DNA of 64,000 nt, taken from NCBI GenBank assembly GCA_947385085.1, contig CANDJN010000007.1, positions 1 to 64,000 on the forward strand, given 5' to 3'. Numbering within the stretch: the first letter of the stretch is position 1; every line of letters starts with the position of its first letter. Shown piece after piece: positions 26,308 to 35,422 of this stretch. Below the pieces are notes generated by a model. The model did not search any database. It saw nothing but the letters and a program-made list of their open reading frames with translations, and had not been told where the DNA came from. The position numbers and the translations under genes are program-made. Origin of the DNA: an uncultured Erysipelotrichaceae bacterium. GTDB taxonomy: Bacteria; Bacillota_I; Bacilli_A; Erysipelotrichales; Erysipelotrichaceae.

Positions 26308-26336
26308 TTGAGTTTCAGAAATTGAAATGCTATAAT
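26308..26336 (+). promoter_or_regulatory. Promoter of the second polymerase/ligase gene
   Basis: TTGAGT (26308-26313), a 17-bp spacer and TATAAT (26331-26336). It lies inside the longest open frame (ATG 26304), so translation must start downstream, at 26364 or later. Confidence 0.7.
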
Positions 26337-26363
26337 AGCTTTAACAAAAATTTTGTGGGAAGG

Positions 26364-27581
26364 ATGTGCCTGGATTTGACTATGATTGATCGAGCATTGG
26401 CTTTTTATCATCGTAAATTTGATGGTTATGATATCGAAGAATATTTGATCATGGTTGCGCTATGCAGTATTTTTCTTCCTTTTTTCTGCTCCTTAACGGT
26501 GATTGTGATGATTCTGCTTTATTTGCTGATAAAAGGCAGACTGGGGGAGATTGTTCGCGCCTATCCTAAATCTTATTATTTATTTGCTTTTTGTGGGATC
26601 AATGTGATTGTGTCACTTTTTTATCAAAACACTTTAGGAGCCGTTTGTTCCTTGGGGATTGCGATTGTTTTTTTGTTTATTTTATTTTATCGATCCAAGG
26701 TAACGCCGCGACTATTTGAATTGTGCGTAGATGCCTGCTGTATCATATCGCTGTTTTGCTTTGTGTGGGCACTGATGGAATATTATTCCATCGTACAGAC
26801 GCTGAAATATGATTTTTTCACCTTTGAAGTGGCGGATGATCCGATGTATCGGGTGAATTCTACCTTCTTTAATGCAAATTATTATGGCATGATGGTAGAA
26901 TTTCTTATTTTGATGTGTGTTTATAAAATGATGAATGTGAAAACAACAAGACGAGTTGTTTTCTATCTTGTGACAATTTTGTGTAATTTTTCCGGATTGT
27001 ATTTGAGCGGCTGTCGAACCGCGTGGATTTCGTTTTTGATTACGATTCCATTGTTGTTTTTATTGAATAATCATAAACGCTTTTTCATCGGCAGTGTGGC
27101 GGTGATCAGCCTATGTGCCATTGCGTTGTGGATTGACCCGGATATATTTCCTCGCGTCGGCAGCTTTTCTGAATATTTTGCGGTTCGCAGACATATATGG
27201 GCAGCAGCAGCTCGTGGCATTGCGGATCATCCAATGTTAGGGCAGGGACCGTTAACCTATTATCATACGTTTATGGAATATGGGGGTCCGCCGACGCAGC
27301 ACGCACACAGCGTATATCTCGATCCTTTTTTGAGTTTTGGAGTGATTGGCGTATCCCTGTTAGTTCCGTACTTCTGGGAACAGGGAAAGGAAATATGGCA
27401 TCTATATTCTCGCCGTATTGATATGCGTTTGTTTTCGCTTGTTCTGTCCTTTCTTTTGACGGTGATGATACACGGCATTTTGGATTATACGATATTCTGG
27501 GTTCAGACGGGGTTAATTTTTCTGCTTGTGTTGTCATCTTCTGCGATATACAGCCGAAATAAAACAGAGGCGTCAGCGTGA
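26364..27581 (+). CDS. O-antigen ligase/polymerase family membrane protein
   Basis: About 405 residues with 10 or more membrane segments. The diagnostic part is the large outer loop and its surroundings: RRHIWAAAARGIADHPMLG then GPLTYYHTF and HAHSVYLDPFLSFG, matching the Wzy_C/WaaL pattern (R-x-x-x-W, GxG, then His-rich segment). It ligates or polymerises lipid-linked glycans outside the membrane. It is the second such protein in the region and is separately transcribed. The start is uncertain: ATG 26364 touches the GGAAGGA site, TTG 26376 is better spaced, and ATG 26382 is also possible. It ends at a bidirectional terminator facing gdhA. Confidence 0.85.
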   Translation: MCLDLTMIDRALAFYHRKFDGYDIEEYLIMVALCSIFLPFFCSLTVIVMILLYLLIKGRLGEIVRAYPKSYYLFAFCGINVIVSLFYQNTLGAVCSLGIAIVFLFILFYRSKVTPRLFELCVDACCIISLFCFVWALMEYYSIVQTLKYDFFTFEVADDPMYRVNSTFFNANYYGMMVEFLILMCVYKMMNVKTTRRVVFYLVTILCNFSGLYLSGCRTAWISFLITIPLLFLLNNHKRFFIGSVAVISLCAIALWIDPDIFPRVGSFSEYFAVRRHIWAAAARGIADHPMLGQGPLTYYHTFMEYGGPPTQHAHSVYLDPFLSFGVIGVSLLVPYFWEQGKEIWHLYSRRIDMRLFSLVLSFLLTVMIHGILDYTIFWVQTGLIFLLVLSSSAIYSRNKTEASA

Positions 27582-27599
27582 ATTTTTTAGCGATTCCAT

Positions 27600-27645
27600 A
27601 AAAAAACTTTTCAATCATCTTAGGATGAAAGAAAAGTTTTTTTTT
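27600..27645. terminator. Bidirectional terminator between the ligase-like gene and gdhA
   Basis: AAAAAACTTTTC (from 27600) pairs with GAAAAGTTTTTT (27631 onwards) around an 18-base loop. A-run and T-run on the two sides serve both convergent genes. Confidence 0.8.
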
Positions 27646-27657
27646 CAGATATACACT

Positions 27658-28992
27658 TTATACAATCCCTTGCGCCATCATGGCTTCGGCAATTTTTTCA
27701 AACCCGGCTATGTTGGCACCGGCCATGAAATCATCATCCAAGCCGTAAGCTTTGGCCGTATCGGCACAAGTACGATAAATGTTTTCCATGATTCCTTTCA
27801 AGCGCTGATCCACTTCTTCAAATGTCCATGATAAGCGCTGGGAATTCTGAGACATTTCCAGTGCGCTGGTCGCCACACCGCCGGCATTGCTAGCTTTACC
27901 AGGCGCATACAATACGTTGTGGTTTTGAAGGACGGTGATGGCTTCCGGGGTACATGGCATATTGGCGCCTTCACATACGGCAATCACACCATTTTTTACG
28001 AGTGCTTCTGCGGATGCTTCATCCAATTCGTTTTGCGTAGCACAGGGTAATGCAATATCGCATGGCGTATTCCAGATACCTTTACAGCCTTCACTGTAAA
28101 CAGCGTTCGGCTTTGCATTGACGTATTCTTTAATACGGGCTCTTTTAACCTCTTTCAAGTCCTTAATCAATGCCAAATCGATACCGTCGTTATCTACAAT
28201 ATAGCCGTTGGAATCACTCATCGCAACGACCTTGCCGCCCAGCTGGGCAACTTTTTCCGCCGCATAAATGGCCACATTACCGGAACCGGAAATCACAACG
28301 GTTTTTCCTTTAAAGGAATCGCCTTTATCGTTCAACATCGCCTCGGTAAAATAACATAAGCCATATCCAGTAGCTTCGGTGCGGGCTAAGGAGCCACCGA
28401 AGGTCAATCCCTTTCCGGTCAATACACCGCTATACTCATTGCGAATCCGCTTATATTGCCCAAACAAATAACCGATTTCACGACCACCGACACCGATATC
28501 ACCGGCAGGCACATCGGTATCTGCACCAATGTGGCGATACAGTTCAGTCATAAAGCTTTGGCAGAAACGCATAACTTCGCCGTCACTTTTGCCCTTAGGA
28601 TCAAAATCTGATCCGCCTTTACCACCGCCGATTGGCAAGCCGGTCAGTGAATTTTTAAAGCATTGCTCAAAACCAAGGAATTTGATAATACTGATATTTA
28701 CGGAAGGATGAAACCGCAGACCGCCTTTATAGGGACCGATTGCGGAATTAAATTCCACCCGATAGCCGCGATTGACTTGAACCTTTCCTTGATCATCCAC
28801 CCATGGAACACGGAATAAAATTTGTCGTTCCGGCTCAATCATCCGTTCGAAAATGCCGTTTTCAATATACTCGGGATGCTTTTCTGCCACCAATTCCAAT
28901 GATGCCAGGACCTCATCCGTTGCTTGAATAAACTCCGCATCATTGGGATTGCGTTTACGCACCATTTCTTTTACAAAGTCTAACTTTGCCAT
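27658..28992 (-). CDS. gdhA: NADP-specific glutamate dehydrogenase
   Basis: 444 residues, the usual length of the hexameric bacterial enzyme. It interconverts 2-oxoglutarate plus ammonium and glutamate, assimilating nitrogen. Motifs: the glutamate-binding PIGGGKGGSDFDPKGKS region with catalytic-type lysines, DVPAGDIGVGGREIGY, and the nucleotide-binding GSGNVA. GGAGG lies 7 bases before the ATG. The gene is monocistronic, facing the polysaccharide region across a shared terminator and divergent from feoA. Confidence 0.97.
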   Translation of the reverse strand: MAKLDFVKEMVRKRNPNDAEFIQATDEVLASLELVAEKHPEYIENGIFERMIEPERQILFRVPWVDDQGKVQVNRGYRVEFNSAIGPYKGGLRFHPSVNISIIKFLGFEQCFKNSLTGLPIGGGKGGSDFDPKGKSDGEVMRFCQSFMTELYRHIGADTDVPAGDIGVGGREIGYLFGQYKRIRNEYSGVLTGKGLTFGGSLARTEATGYGLCYFTEAMLNDKGDSFKGKTVVISGSGNVAIYAAEKVAQLGGKVVAMSDSNGYIVDNDGIDLALIKDLKEVKRARIKEYVNAKPNAVYSEGCKGIWNTPCDIALPCATQNELDEASAEALVKNGVIAVCEGANMPCTPEAITVLQNHNVLYAPGKASNAGGVATSALEMSQNSQRLSWTFEEVDQRLKGIMENIYRTCADTAKAYGLDDDFMAGANIAGFEKIAEAMMAQGIV

Positions 28993-29198
28993 AATATGCC
29001 TCCTTTTTACCTCTACTATTATATATCAAAAGATTTTCAAATAAAAGAATTTTTTACAGGAATTTTCAGAAATCGTTTTCACAGATTGAAAAGCCCTTTT
29101 TATTCTATTCCGCTTTTAATGAAAAAAGAACCAAAATCGTTCGCATTATTGTGAGTCGCTTTTTCATAATGTCTTGGTATAGTGATGATGGTGATCTT

Positions 29199-29444
29199 AT
29201 GAAATGTACGGAGTTAAAAGCAGGAATGCGAGGCAGAATTCATCGCATTCATATGAGTGAAAAGGATCAAAAGCGCTTGCTTGTATTAGGGATATATGAA
29301 GGAGCGCCGGTGAAGGTTGAGCGCAATGAGCCACGCAGTGGTTTGTTAATACTGTTGGTATGCGGCAATTTTTTGATGCTGAGGCACCGTGATGCAGAAA
29401 AAATCGAGGTGATACAAGATGAAGAAAATCGCATTTGTCGGTAA
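29199..29444 (+). CDS. feoA: Ferrous iron transport protein A
   Basis: About 81 residues, an SH3-like small cytoplasmic partner of FeoB. The sequence has the typical layout: MKCTELKAGMRGRIHRI, a central LLVLGIYEGAPVKVERNEP stretch and LLILLVCGNFLMLRHRDAEKI. I start at ATG 29199, which matches family N-termini; upstream in-frame codons (from 29151) have no binding site. It overlaps feoB by 26 bp. I could not recognise a convincing iron-responsive operator upstream. Confidence 0.88.
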   Translation: MKCTELKAGMRGRIHRIHMSEKDQKRLLVLGIYEGAPVKVERNEPRSGLLILLVCGNFLMLRHRDAEKIEVIQDEENRICR

Positions 29445-31503
29445 TCCGAATGTCGGAAAGAGTGCGTGGATTAATGCACTGTCCGATGCTAATTTTAAGG
29501 TGGGGAACTGGCCGGGAGTGACCGTAGCGAAAAAAGAGGCTGTTGTTACTTGGAATGATGTGAAATACCATCTGATTGATCTGCCGGGAATGTATGCGCT
29601 GGACAATCGCGATCATGAGGAAAGGATCAGCGCTCGCTTTTTACAAGAGGAAACGGTCGATTTGATTGTCAATGTAGTTGATGCGACAAATTTGGCAAGA
29701 AATCTTTACTTGACGCTCCAGCTGCGGCGCTTACAAATACCGATGATGATCATTTTCAATTTTATGGATGAGGTGGAGCGTTTTCATATCGAGATGGAAG
29801 TTGATGCGATAGCGCAGGCATTACAAATTCCGATCTACCCTTATAGTGTACTTGATCCAGCAAGTAAGGAAGTAATACAAAAGGGAATTATGAGACATGT
29901 CAATGAAACAGTTGCTTATTACCCTTGCATTTGTCCCAATGATGAAGGTACCTATCAAGAATGTATGCGGTGGTGTCATCGTCGTCTTCCTGCCTTTCAG
30001 AAATTACAAGATAAAGAAGTTTCATGGCTTGCCTATGATCTGCTATTTCAACAGCGACAGGCAGTCAGGCAGCTAGAGGCATGGCATGTTGAACTGCCAT
30101 CATTTCATATAGATGGCAAGGAAGCACAATATGCATATCGCTTTATTCATGAGGTATTGATGATCCATGTGGGGGATAATGAAGAGCGATACCGCCAAAC
30201 TCGCAAAATGGATCGCATTTTATTACATCCCTTATATGGTCGTATCATGCTGGTGCTTGTCATGATGCTGTTAATGCTGTGGGTATTTCAGGGCAGTGCA
30301 CCATTCAATGATTTTATTGATTTCTGCATGAATGAAATAGTAATGAAATATGCGAACGCCGCCTTGTTTTTTCTAAATGATGCGGCGAAAAATCTCGTTT
30401 TACATGGGATCATTGCCGGAGTGGGTGGGGTGCTTGTCTTTATTCCGTTGATGATATTCTTGTATTTTGCGCTGGCACTGCTGGAGGAAAGCGGGTATAT
30501 GGCACGTATTGCGTGTCTTTTGGATCATCCGATGCAGCATTTTCATCTGAGTGGCAAGAGCTTTGTTTGTCTATTGCTGGGGTTTGGGTGTAATGTCCCG
30601 GCATTAAGTGCCATTCGCACTTTGGATCATCCCAAGCAGAAAAAAATGACGGCCTTGCTGATTCCATTCATGTCCTGTGGCGCACGGCTGCCGGTTTATA
30701 TGCTATTTGCCGCGGCATTTTTTAAGGGTAAAAAGGCAGTGATGGTTCTCAGTATTTATGGCATCGGCATTTTCATCGCACTGTTAGTTGCGCTCATGTG
30801 TGCTCATCATGAATCGTTTTGCGATCAAGACATCATGTTGCTGGAACTGCCGCCGTATCGTCGCCCGGCATGGAGTATAATCGCAAAGAAAGTGCGGCAA
30901 GAAGTAAGTGCCTATATACGCAAAGCAATGGGTGTTGTATTATGGGCTATGGTAATATTATGGGCTTTGGGTTATTTTCCCGATGGTCGCATGGATACGA
31001 GCTATATTGCACGCTTTGGGAAAGCAATGGCTCCGATTTATGAGCCGTTGGGCTTTGGAACACGGTGGGAGAGTGTAGCTTCATTACCGGGGAGCATTGT
31101 AGCCAAGGAAACCGTTGTTGGCTTTATGGGTCAAGTGCTGCTACAGGAAAATGAAGCGATATCGACTGATATTGATCCTGTTGAGGATGCAAAACAAATT
31201 GCCTTTGCGTTTGGCTCCGCCTGTCGTCAATTTTGCACGGCATGGGTTCCTCAACCGATGGAGAATGGCAGTGAAGAAAGTTTGATAGGTGCGATTGGTC
31301 AGTTATGGACTGATGCCAAAGCCAATGCCCGAGCATATTCCTTTATGGTATATATATTGCTGTCCATTCCCTGTGTTATGACCTTACAGGCGCTGCGACG
31401 TGAGGCCGGATGGGGGATAATGGTGCTTTCCATTATACTTATGATTATCATTCCTTATCTCACCTCTTTCCTCATCTTTCAATTATGCACGCTGTGGATA
31501 TAA
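29419..31503 (+). CDS. feoB: Ferrous iron transporter B
   Basis: 694 residues. N-terminal G-domain: G1 GNPNVGKSAWIN, G3 DLPGMYAL, G4 NFMDEV. The C-terminal membrane part has two gate regions (GVGGVLVFIPLMIFLYF, SLPGSIVAKETVV) and the LLGFGCNVPALSAIRTLDHP motif with its conserved Cys. It takes up Fe2+ across the membrane. The G4 motif is NFMD rather than NMMD or NKxD, and G1 ends in Ser-Ala-Trp where most members have Thr-Thr-Leu; both are conservative but uncommon. A terminator follows. Confidence 0.95.
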   Translation: MKKIAFVGNPNVGKSAWINALSDANFKVGNWPGVTVAKKEAVVTWNDVKYHLIDLPGMYALDNRDHEERISARFLQEETVDLIVNVVDATNLARNLYLTLQLRRLQIPMMIIFNFMDEVERFHIEMEVDAIAQALQIPIYPYSVLDPASKEVIQKGIMRHVNETVAYYPCICPNDEGTYQECMRWCHRRLPAFQKLQDKEVSWLAYDLLFQQRQAVRQLEAWHVELPSFHIDGKEAQYAYRFIHEVLMIHVGDNEERYRQTRKMDRILLHPLYGRIMLVLVMMLLMLWVFQGSAPFNDFIDFCMNEIVMKYANAALFFLNDAAKNLVLHGIIAGVGGVLVFIPLMIFLYFALALLEESGYMARIACLLDHPMQHFHLSGKSFVCLLLGFGCNVPALSAIRTLDHPKQKKMTALLIPFMSCGARLPVYMLFAAAFFKGKKAVMVLSIYGIGIFIALLVALMCAHHESFCDQDIMLLELPPYRRPAWSIIAKKVRQEVSAYIRKAMGVVLWAMVILWALGYFPDGRMDTSYIARFGKAMAPIYEPLGFGTRWESVASLPGSIVAKETVVGFMGQVLLQENEAISTDIDPVEDAKQIAFAFGSACRQFCTAWVPQPMENGSEESLIGAIGQLWTDAKANARAYSFMVYILLSIPCVMTLQALRREAGWGIMVLSIILMIIIPYLTSFLIFQLCTLWI

Positions 31504-31516
31504 TCGGATTGAAATG

Positions 31517-31552
31517 ATCACTTTCGCTGTACTTACAACGGAAGTGATTTTT
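31517..31552 (+). terminator. Terminator after feoB
   Basis: ATCACTTTCG (31517-31526) pairs with CGGAAGTGAT (31539-31548, one G-T) and is followed by TTTT. Confidence 0.8.
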
Positions 31553-31619
31553 ATGCGGTGGATAGGCATGAATTGTTAGAAGATTACCATTGGTGAATCA
31601 ATCGTGAATGGATTTAACG

Positions 31620-31647
31620 TTGAACATTTATTAAAAAAGGTTATAAT
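31620..31647 (+). promoter_or_regulatory. Promoter of the pncA-pncB operon
   Basis: TTGAAC (31620-31625), a 16-bp spacer and TATAAT (31642-31647), about 43 bp before the pncA start. Confidence 0.65.
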
Positions 31648-31689
31648 TAATAACAGAAAAAACAATGAATAAAGTAAAGGAGACGAGCC

Positions 31690-32310
31690 ATGGCAAGATT
31701 ACCTCAGAAATTTTATCAGAAGATGTCTACACTTAGTCAACATGATTTGCATAATCCGATTGTGTTTGTCGTTGATATGATCAATGGTTTTATCAAGGAA
31801 GGCGCTTTACATGATCCGGCAATCTTAACCTGTACAGCCCCGATTCAACAGCTGCTTACCGATTTGGATTGTCGCCGCATTTTTATTGCGGATGCCCATC
31901 CACCCAAAACAAGAGAATTTGAAGCTTATCCATCCCATTGTGTGATTGGGACAGCGGAAAGTGAAGTGATTGACGAATTACAGCCGTATGTGGAGGAATT
32001 AATTCATAAAAACAGTACGAATGCCTTTACCGCTGCTGATTTTCAGACATTTCTCACGAATGATATTGATTGTTACAGTGATTTGATCATCACCGGCTGC
32101 TGCACTGATATATGCATTATGCAGTTTGCTTTATGTTTGAACGCATGGCTGAATGAGCATAATAAAACAAAGCAGCGCATTGTGATACCGGCGAATTGTA
32201 TTGATACGTATCATATTGAGGGAGCTCATGATGCGGAAAGAAACAATCAATTCGCATTGGAAAATATGCAGGCAAACGGTATTTTCATCGTTTCAAAGAT
32301 TATGAGGTGA
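31690..32310 (+). CDS. pncA: Isochorismatase-family cysteine hydrolase, probable nicotinamidase
   Basis: 206 residues. The cysteine-hydrolase triad is visible as Asp29 (VVDMINGF), Lys107 (LIHKNS) and Cys142 in the TDIC segment. DAHPP (residues about 73-77) resembles the metal-binding region of nicotinamidases, which deamidate nicotinamide to nicotinate. The next gene, 7 bp downstream, is nicotinate phosphoribosyltransferase, so the function assignment is strong by context. AAGGAGACG precedes the ATG. Confidence 0.88.
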   Translation: MARLPQKFYQKMSTLSQHDLHNPIVFVVDMINGFIKEGALHDPAILTCTAPIQQLLTDLDCRRIFIADAHPPKTREFEAYPSHCVIGTAESEVIDELQPYVEELIHKNSTNAFTAADFQTFLTNDIDCYSDLIITGCCTDICIMQFALCLNAWLNEHNKTKQRIVIPANCIDTYHIEGAHDAERNNQFALENMQANGIFIVSKIMR

Positions 32311-32317
32311 GCAGAAA

Positions 32318-33802
32318 ATGAAAAGCTTTGATGAAAAATTTGATTTTCGTGATGCGCGTAATCTCAGTATGTGCATGGATTTTTATGAATTGACGATGAG
32401 TCAATGTTATTTCAATAGTGCTGATAAGGATAAAATTGTCAGTTTTGATTTGTTTTATCGCCGCAATCCCGATCAGGGAGGTTATGCGGTTTTTGCCGGC
32501 TTAGAGGAAATCATCGGTTATATTCAGAATTTACATTTTACCGATGCGGATATTGATTATCTGCGTTCTTTGAATATGTTTAATGAGGATTTCCTTAACT
32601 ATTTGCGCCATTTTATCTTTACCGGAGATTTGTATGCGATCCGTGAAGGAACACCGGTCTTCCCTTACGAGCCGTTGATTCGCGTTAAGGCTAAGCTGAT
32701 CGAAGCGCAGATTATTGAAACAGCAATGTTGCTGGTCATTAATCACCAGACGCTGATCGCAACCAAGGCAAAGCGGATTGTCCAAGCAGCACAGGGACGT
32801 GCGATTATGGAATTCGGAGCTCGACGCGCGCATAATTTTGATGCCGCCAACTACGGGGCCCGCGCAGCTTATATCGGTGGTGTCGCAGGCACGGCAACGA
32901 CCTACGCCGGTCAACAATTCAACATCCCGGTACTAGGAACGATGGCACATTCCTTTATTCAATCATTTGACAGCGAATATGATGCCTTTCTTGCCTATGC
33001 GAAAACCTATCCTGACCAGTGTACGGTATTACTTGACACGTATGATACATTACATAGCGGCTTGCCTAATGCGATTCGCTTGGAAAAAGAATTTTTAGCA
33101 CCCAATGGTCATCACCTGGCAGGAGTAAGAATTGATTCCGGCGATATGGCTTATTTGTCTAAACAGATTCGCAAGCAGCTGGATGAAAACGGCATGGATG
33201 CAACACAGATCGTTGTTTCCAATTCTTTGGATGAATATCTGATCCAATCATTGATTTCTCAAGGTGCGAAAATCAGCAGTATGGGAGTAGGCGAAAATCT
33301 TGTATGCAGTAAAAGCACACCGGTTTTCGGCGGTGTCTATAAGCTGTCTTCCGTCTTTGAAAAGGATCAGATGATTCCGAAAATCAAGGTGTCGGAAAAT
33401 GTGGAGAAGGTGACCAATCCCGGCTTTAAGAATCTGTATCGAATTTATGATAAACAGAGTGGAAAGGCGCTGGCAGATTTGATGACTTTATATGATGAAG
33501 AGGTGAATCCCAGTGCGGATTTGACAATTTATCATCAAATGAATTCATGGAAAAACAAAACCCTGCCCGGCGGCAGCTATGAGGTACGCTCACTGTTAGA
33601 ACCGATCTTTGTTCAAGGAATGCTTGTTTATAATGTTCCTTCCTTATCAGAAATTCGGACCTACAGCGAACAAGAATTTGGTCGTTTATGGGATGAAATA
33701 CTGCGCTTTGAATTTCCGCAGGTGTACTATGTTGATCTCAGTAAGAAACTGTTAGATTTGAAATTGGCGATGCTAGAGGATGTGAAGAATTGTGAATCGT
33801 AA
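32318..33802 (+). CDS. pncB: Nicotinate phosphoribosyltransferase
   Basis: 494 residues, the long Gram-positive type. It joins nicotinate to PRPP to give nicotinate mononucleotide in NAD salvage, directly after the PncA step. Family motifs: YELTMSQCYF, FDLFYRRNPDQGGYAVFAG, EFGARRAHNFDAANYGARAA with the conserved His near the active site, GTMAHSFIQSF and RIDSGD. GAGGTGAG lies before ATG 32318. Its end overlaps the next gene by 11 bp. Confidence 0.95.
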   Translation: MKSFDEKFDFRDARNLSMCMDFYELTMSQCYFNSADKDKIVSFDLFYRRNPDQGGYAVFAGLEEIIGYIQNLHFTDADIDYLRSLNMFNEDFLNYLRHFIFTGDLYAIREGTPVFPYEPLIRVKAKLIEAQIIETAMLLVINHQTLIATKAKRIVQAAQGRAIMEFGARRAHNFDAANYGARAAYIGGVAGTATTYAGQQFNIPVLGTMAHSFIQSFDSEYDAFLAYAKTYPDQCTVLLDTYDTLHSGLPNAIRLEKEFLAPNGHHLAGVRIDSGDMAYLSKQIRKQLDENGMDATQIVVSNSLDEYLIQSLISQGAKISSMGVGENLVCSKSTPVFGGVYKLSSVFEKDQMIPKIKVSENVEKVTNPGFKNLYRIYDKQSGKALADLMTLYDEEVNPSADLTIYHQMNSWKNKTLPGGSYEVRSLLEPIFVQGMLVYNVPSLSEIRTYSEQEFGRLWDEILRFEFPQVYYVDLSKKLLDLKLAMLEDVKNCES

Positions 33803-34457
33803 TCAAGAACGCGGCAAGCGATTATTTCAGGTGGAGGTATTCATCTATGTGATCACGTTGCTTTACAGCTTTTATCACAGCTGGCAAATTCATGATATGA
33901 ATGCACTGGGGATGAGTGTCGTTGCCTGTCTCACTCCATTGATCGTGCCCATTCTCTTTCGTTTCTTTCATTGGCAGCCAATCTATGAAATTTGGATTTG
34001 CAACATCACCTTCGTCTATTTTGCGTCCTTAATCGGCTCCTGCTTTCATGGCTATTCACTGCTGGGGTTTGATAAGGTATTGCACTTTTCCAGCGGCTTA
34101 TTGTTGACGATCGCATCGGTGATCATATTTCTTGCGATAAAGAAAACAGCACATGTGGATGACCGTGATGATTATCATTTGTTTTTGCTGTTTATCAATG
34201 CGATGAATTTGGCGATTGCGGTATGTTGGGAATTCTTTGAATATGCGATGCTGATCTTTTTTGATAACGACTGCATCAATCATTATACCCAGGGTGTACA
34301 TGATTCCATTACCGACATGCTATGTGCAATGGTTGGCGGATTATTGGTAACGGCATGTATTATATATGCCTATCGCTATCATAAAGATCATTTTATCACC
34401 CGCTTGTGCGAGAAGTTTTATACTTTAAACATAGAAAAAAATAAAAAAGCAAACTGA
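33792..34457 (+). CDS. YjdF-like (DUF2238) membrane protein
   Basis: 221 residues with about 6 membrane segments. The pattern DKVLHFSSG followed by a WEFFEY segment and GVHDSITDMLCAMVGG matches the YjdF/DUF2238 family of inner membrane proteins of unknown function. It starts at GTG 33792 inside the end of pncB (AGAGGATG upstream), so it is the third gene of the NAD-salvage operon. Whether it moves a pyridine precursor is unknown. Its TGA directly abuts the minus-strand stop of the next gene. Confidence 0.7.
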   Translation: MNRNQERGKRLFQVEVFIYVITLLYSFYHSWQIHDMNALGMSVVACLTPLIVPILFRFFHWQPIYEIWICNITFVYFASLIGSCFHGYSLLGFDKVLHFSSGLLLTIASVIIFLAIKKTAHVDDRDDYHLFLLFINAMNLAIAVCWEFFEYAMLIFFDNDCINHYTQGVHDSITDMLCAMVGGLLVTACIIYAYRYHKDHFITRLCEKFYTLNIEKNKKAN

Positions 34458-34490
34458 TCATTCAGCGTTTTCAATTGTTTTTGTTTGCTT
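34443..34490. terminator. Possible shared terminator of two convergent genes
   Basis: AAGCAAAC near 34447-34454 is complementary to GTTTGCTT near 34480-34487, with A-rich and T-rich flanks. The arms lie inside the 3' ends of both coding sequences. Confidence 0.4.
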
Positions 34491-35297
34491 CATATTTTGT
34501 TTGCGGTATTCCTCCAATATGTCAGGAGCTTGGGGAATGTTGTCATTGCCTAAAATTGCTCCGATTACAAATAGCTTAATGAGCTGATATACCTCCCAAT
34601 TTACCGCTTCATCCATTAAAAGCCGATGATGCCCATTGTGAAGGAAAATCAGCTTTTTTTGTGCGTGAGGTATTTTATCGTAGGCGTATATGCTGCTTTT
34701 CATCGCTATGACTTCATCCTCATCGCCATGAAGTAAAAGTACGGGGCATTTCACCTGTTCAATATATGGCTTACAGTGGCGAATGACCTCTGTAAAGGCA
34801 GGATAGAAGGTTTTGGGAATCGTGATTTCATCATCATTTGTTTTACCATCACTGCTAAAGAAAGAATTGGCTCCCTTGGCAATAACGGATGTAATCGCAT
34901 CCTTATTCCAGTATTGAAAGGCGGGAGCGAGCAGAATCAGCTTTTTGACATGACTTGAGGTCGCGGCCAGATAAGCAGCAATCACACCGCCCATAGAGAA
35001 CCCGACAAGGTAAATACAACGATTTAACAGCTCCTGCTCATTGATGATGGCTTTGGCACGACCTACCCATTGTCGCCAGTTACAGTCGGTTTCATCGAAC
35101 AGATTATAGAGATCAAATTGCAGAATCTCATAATGTGCAAGAATAGGATCCTGCTTTGCCCACAATGACAAATTGTCCATCTCATGCTTCCGGCGACGTC
35201 CATAGCCGTGGATCGTAATGATAACTGTTTCATTGTTCGTAACATCATTTTTTGATATTAAATGCTTTTTTAACAAGGATTTGAATGACTCCAGCAT
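34458..35297 (-). CDS. Alpha/beta hydrolase
   Basis: About 279 residues, cytoplasmic. The nucleophile elbow is GFSMGG, preceded by an ITIHGYG oxyanion-type segment, and the acid/His end shows LLHGDEDEVI and HNGHHRLL. This fits a monoacylglycerol-lipase or esterase-like enzyme; the substrate is unknown. I start at ATG 35297 because GAGGAAA lies about 6 bases upstream, rather than at GTG 35309 which is inside that site. A TATAAT -10 lies at 35326-35321 on the minus strand. Its stop touches the stop of the convergent YjdF-like gene. Confidence 0.85.
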   Translation of the reverse strand: MLESFKSLLKKHLISKNDVTNNETVIITIHGYGRRRKHEMDNLSLWAKQDPILAHYEILQFDLYNLFDETDCNWRQWVGRAKAIINEQELLNRCIYLVGFSMGGVIAAYLAATSSHVKKLILLAPAFQYWNKDAITSVIAKGANSFFSSDGKTNDDEITIPKTFYPAFTEVIRHCKPYIEQVKCPVLLLHGDEDEVIAMKSSIYAYDKIPHAQKKLIFLHNGHHRLLMDEAVNWEVYQLIKLFVIGAILGNDNIPQAPDILEEYRKQNMKQTKTIENAE

Positions 35298-35422
35298 GGC
35301 TTTCCTCACTTTCTCATCTCATTATACCATAGAACCAAAAAACAAGAAAATTGTAAATTTTGTCGATTTTGATAGGAACTTGGCTTAAAACATTATATAA
35401 TGAAAGCAGGAATGAGGTGACC

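Noticed and set aside
27526..27831. 101-codon + strand frame across the gdhA 3' end
   Set aside because: It crosses the bidirectional terminator and is antisense to gdhA coding sequence.
29140..29198. Iron-regulated operator upstream of feoA
   Set aside because: No convincing Fur or DtxR palindrome, and no well-spaced promoter, could be identified by eye.
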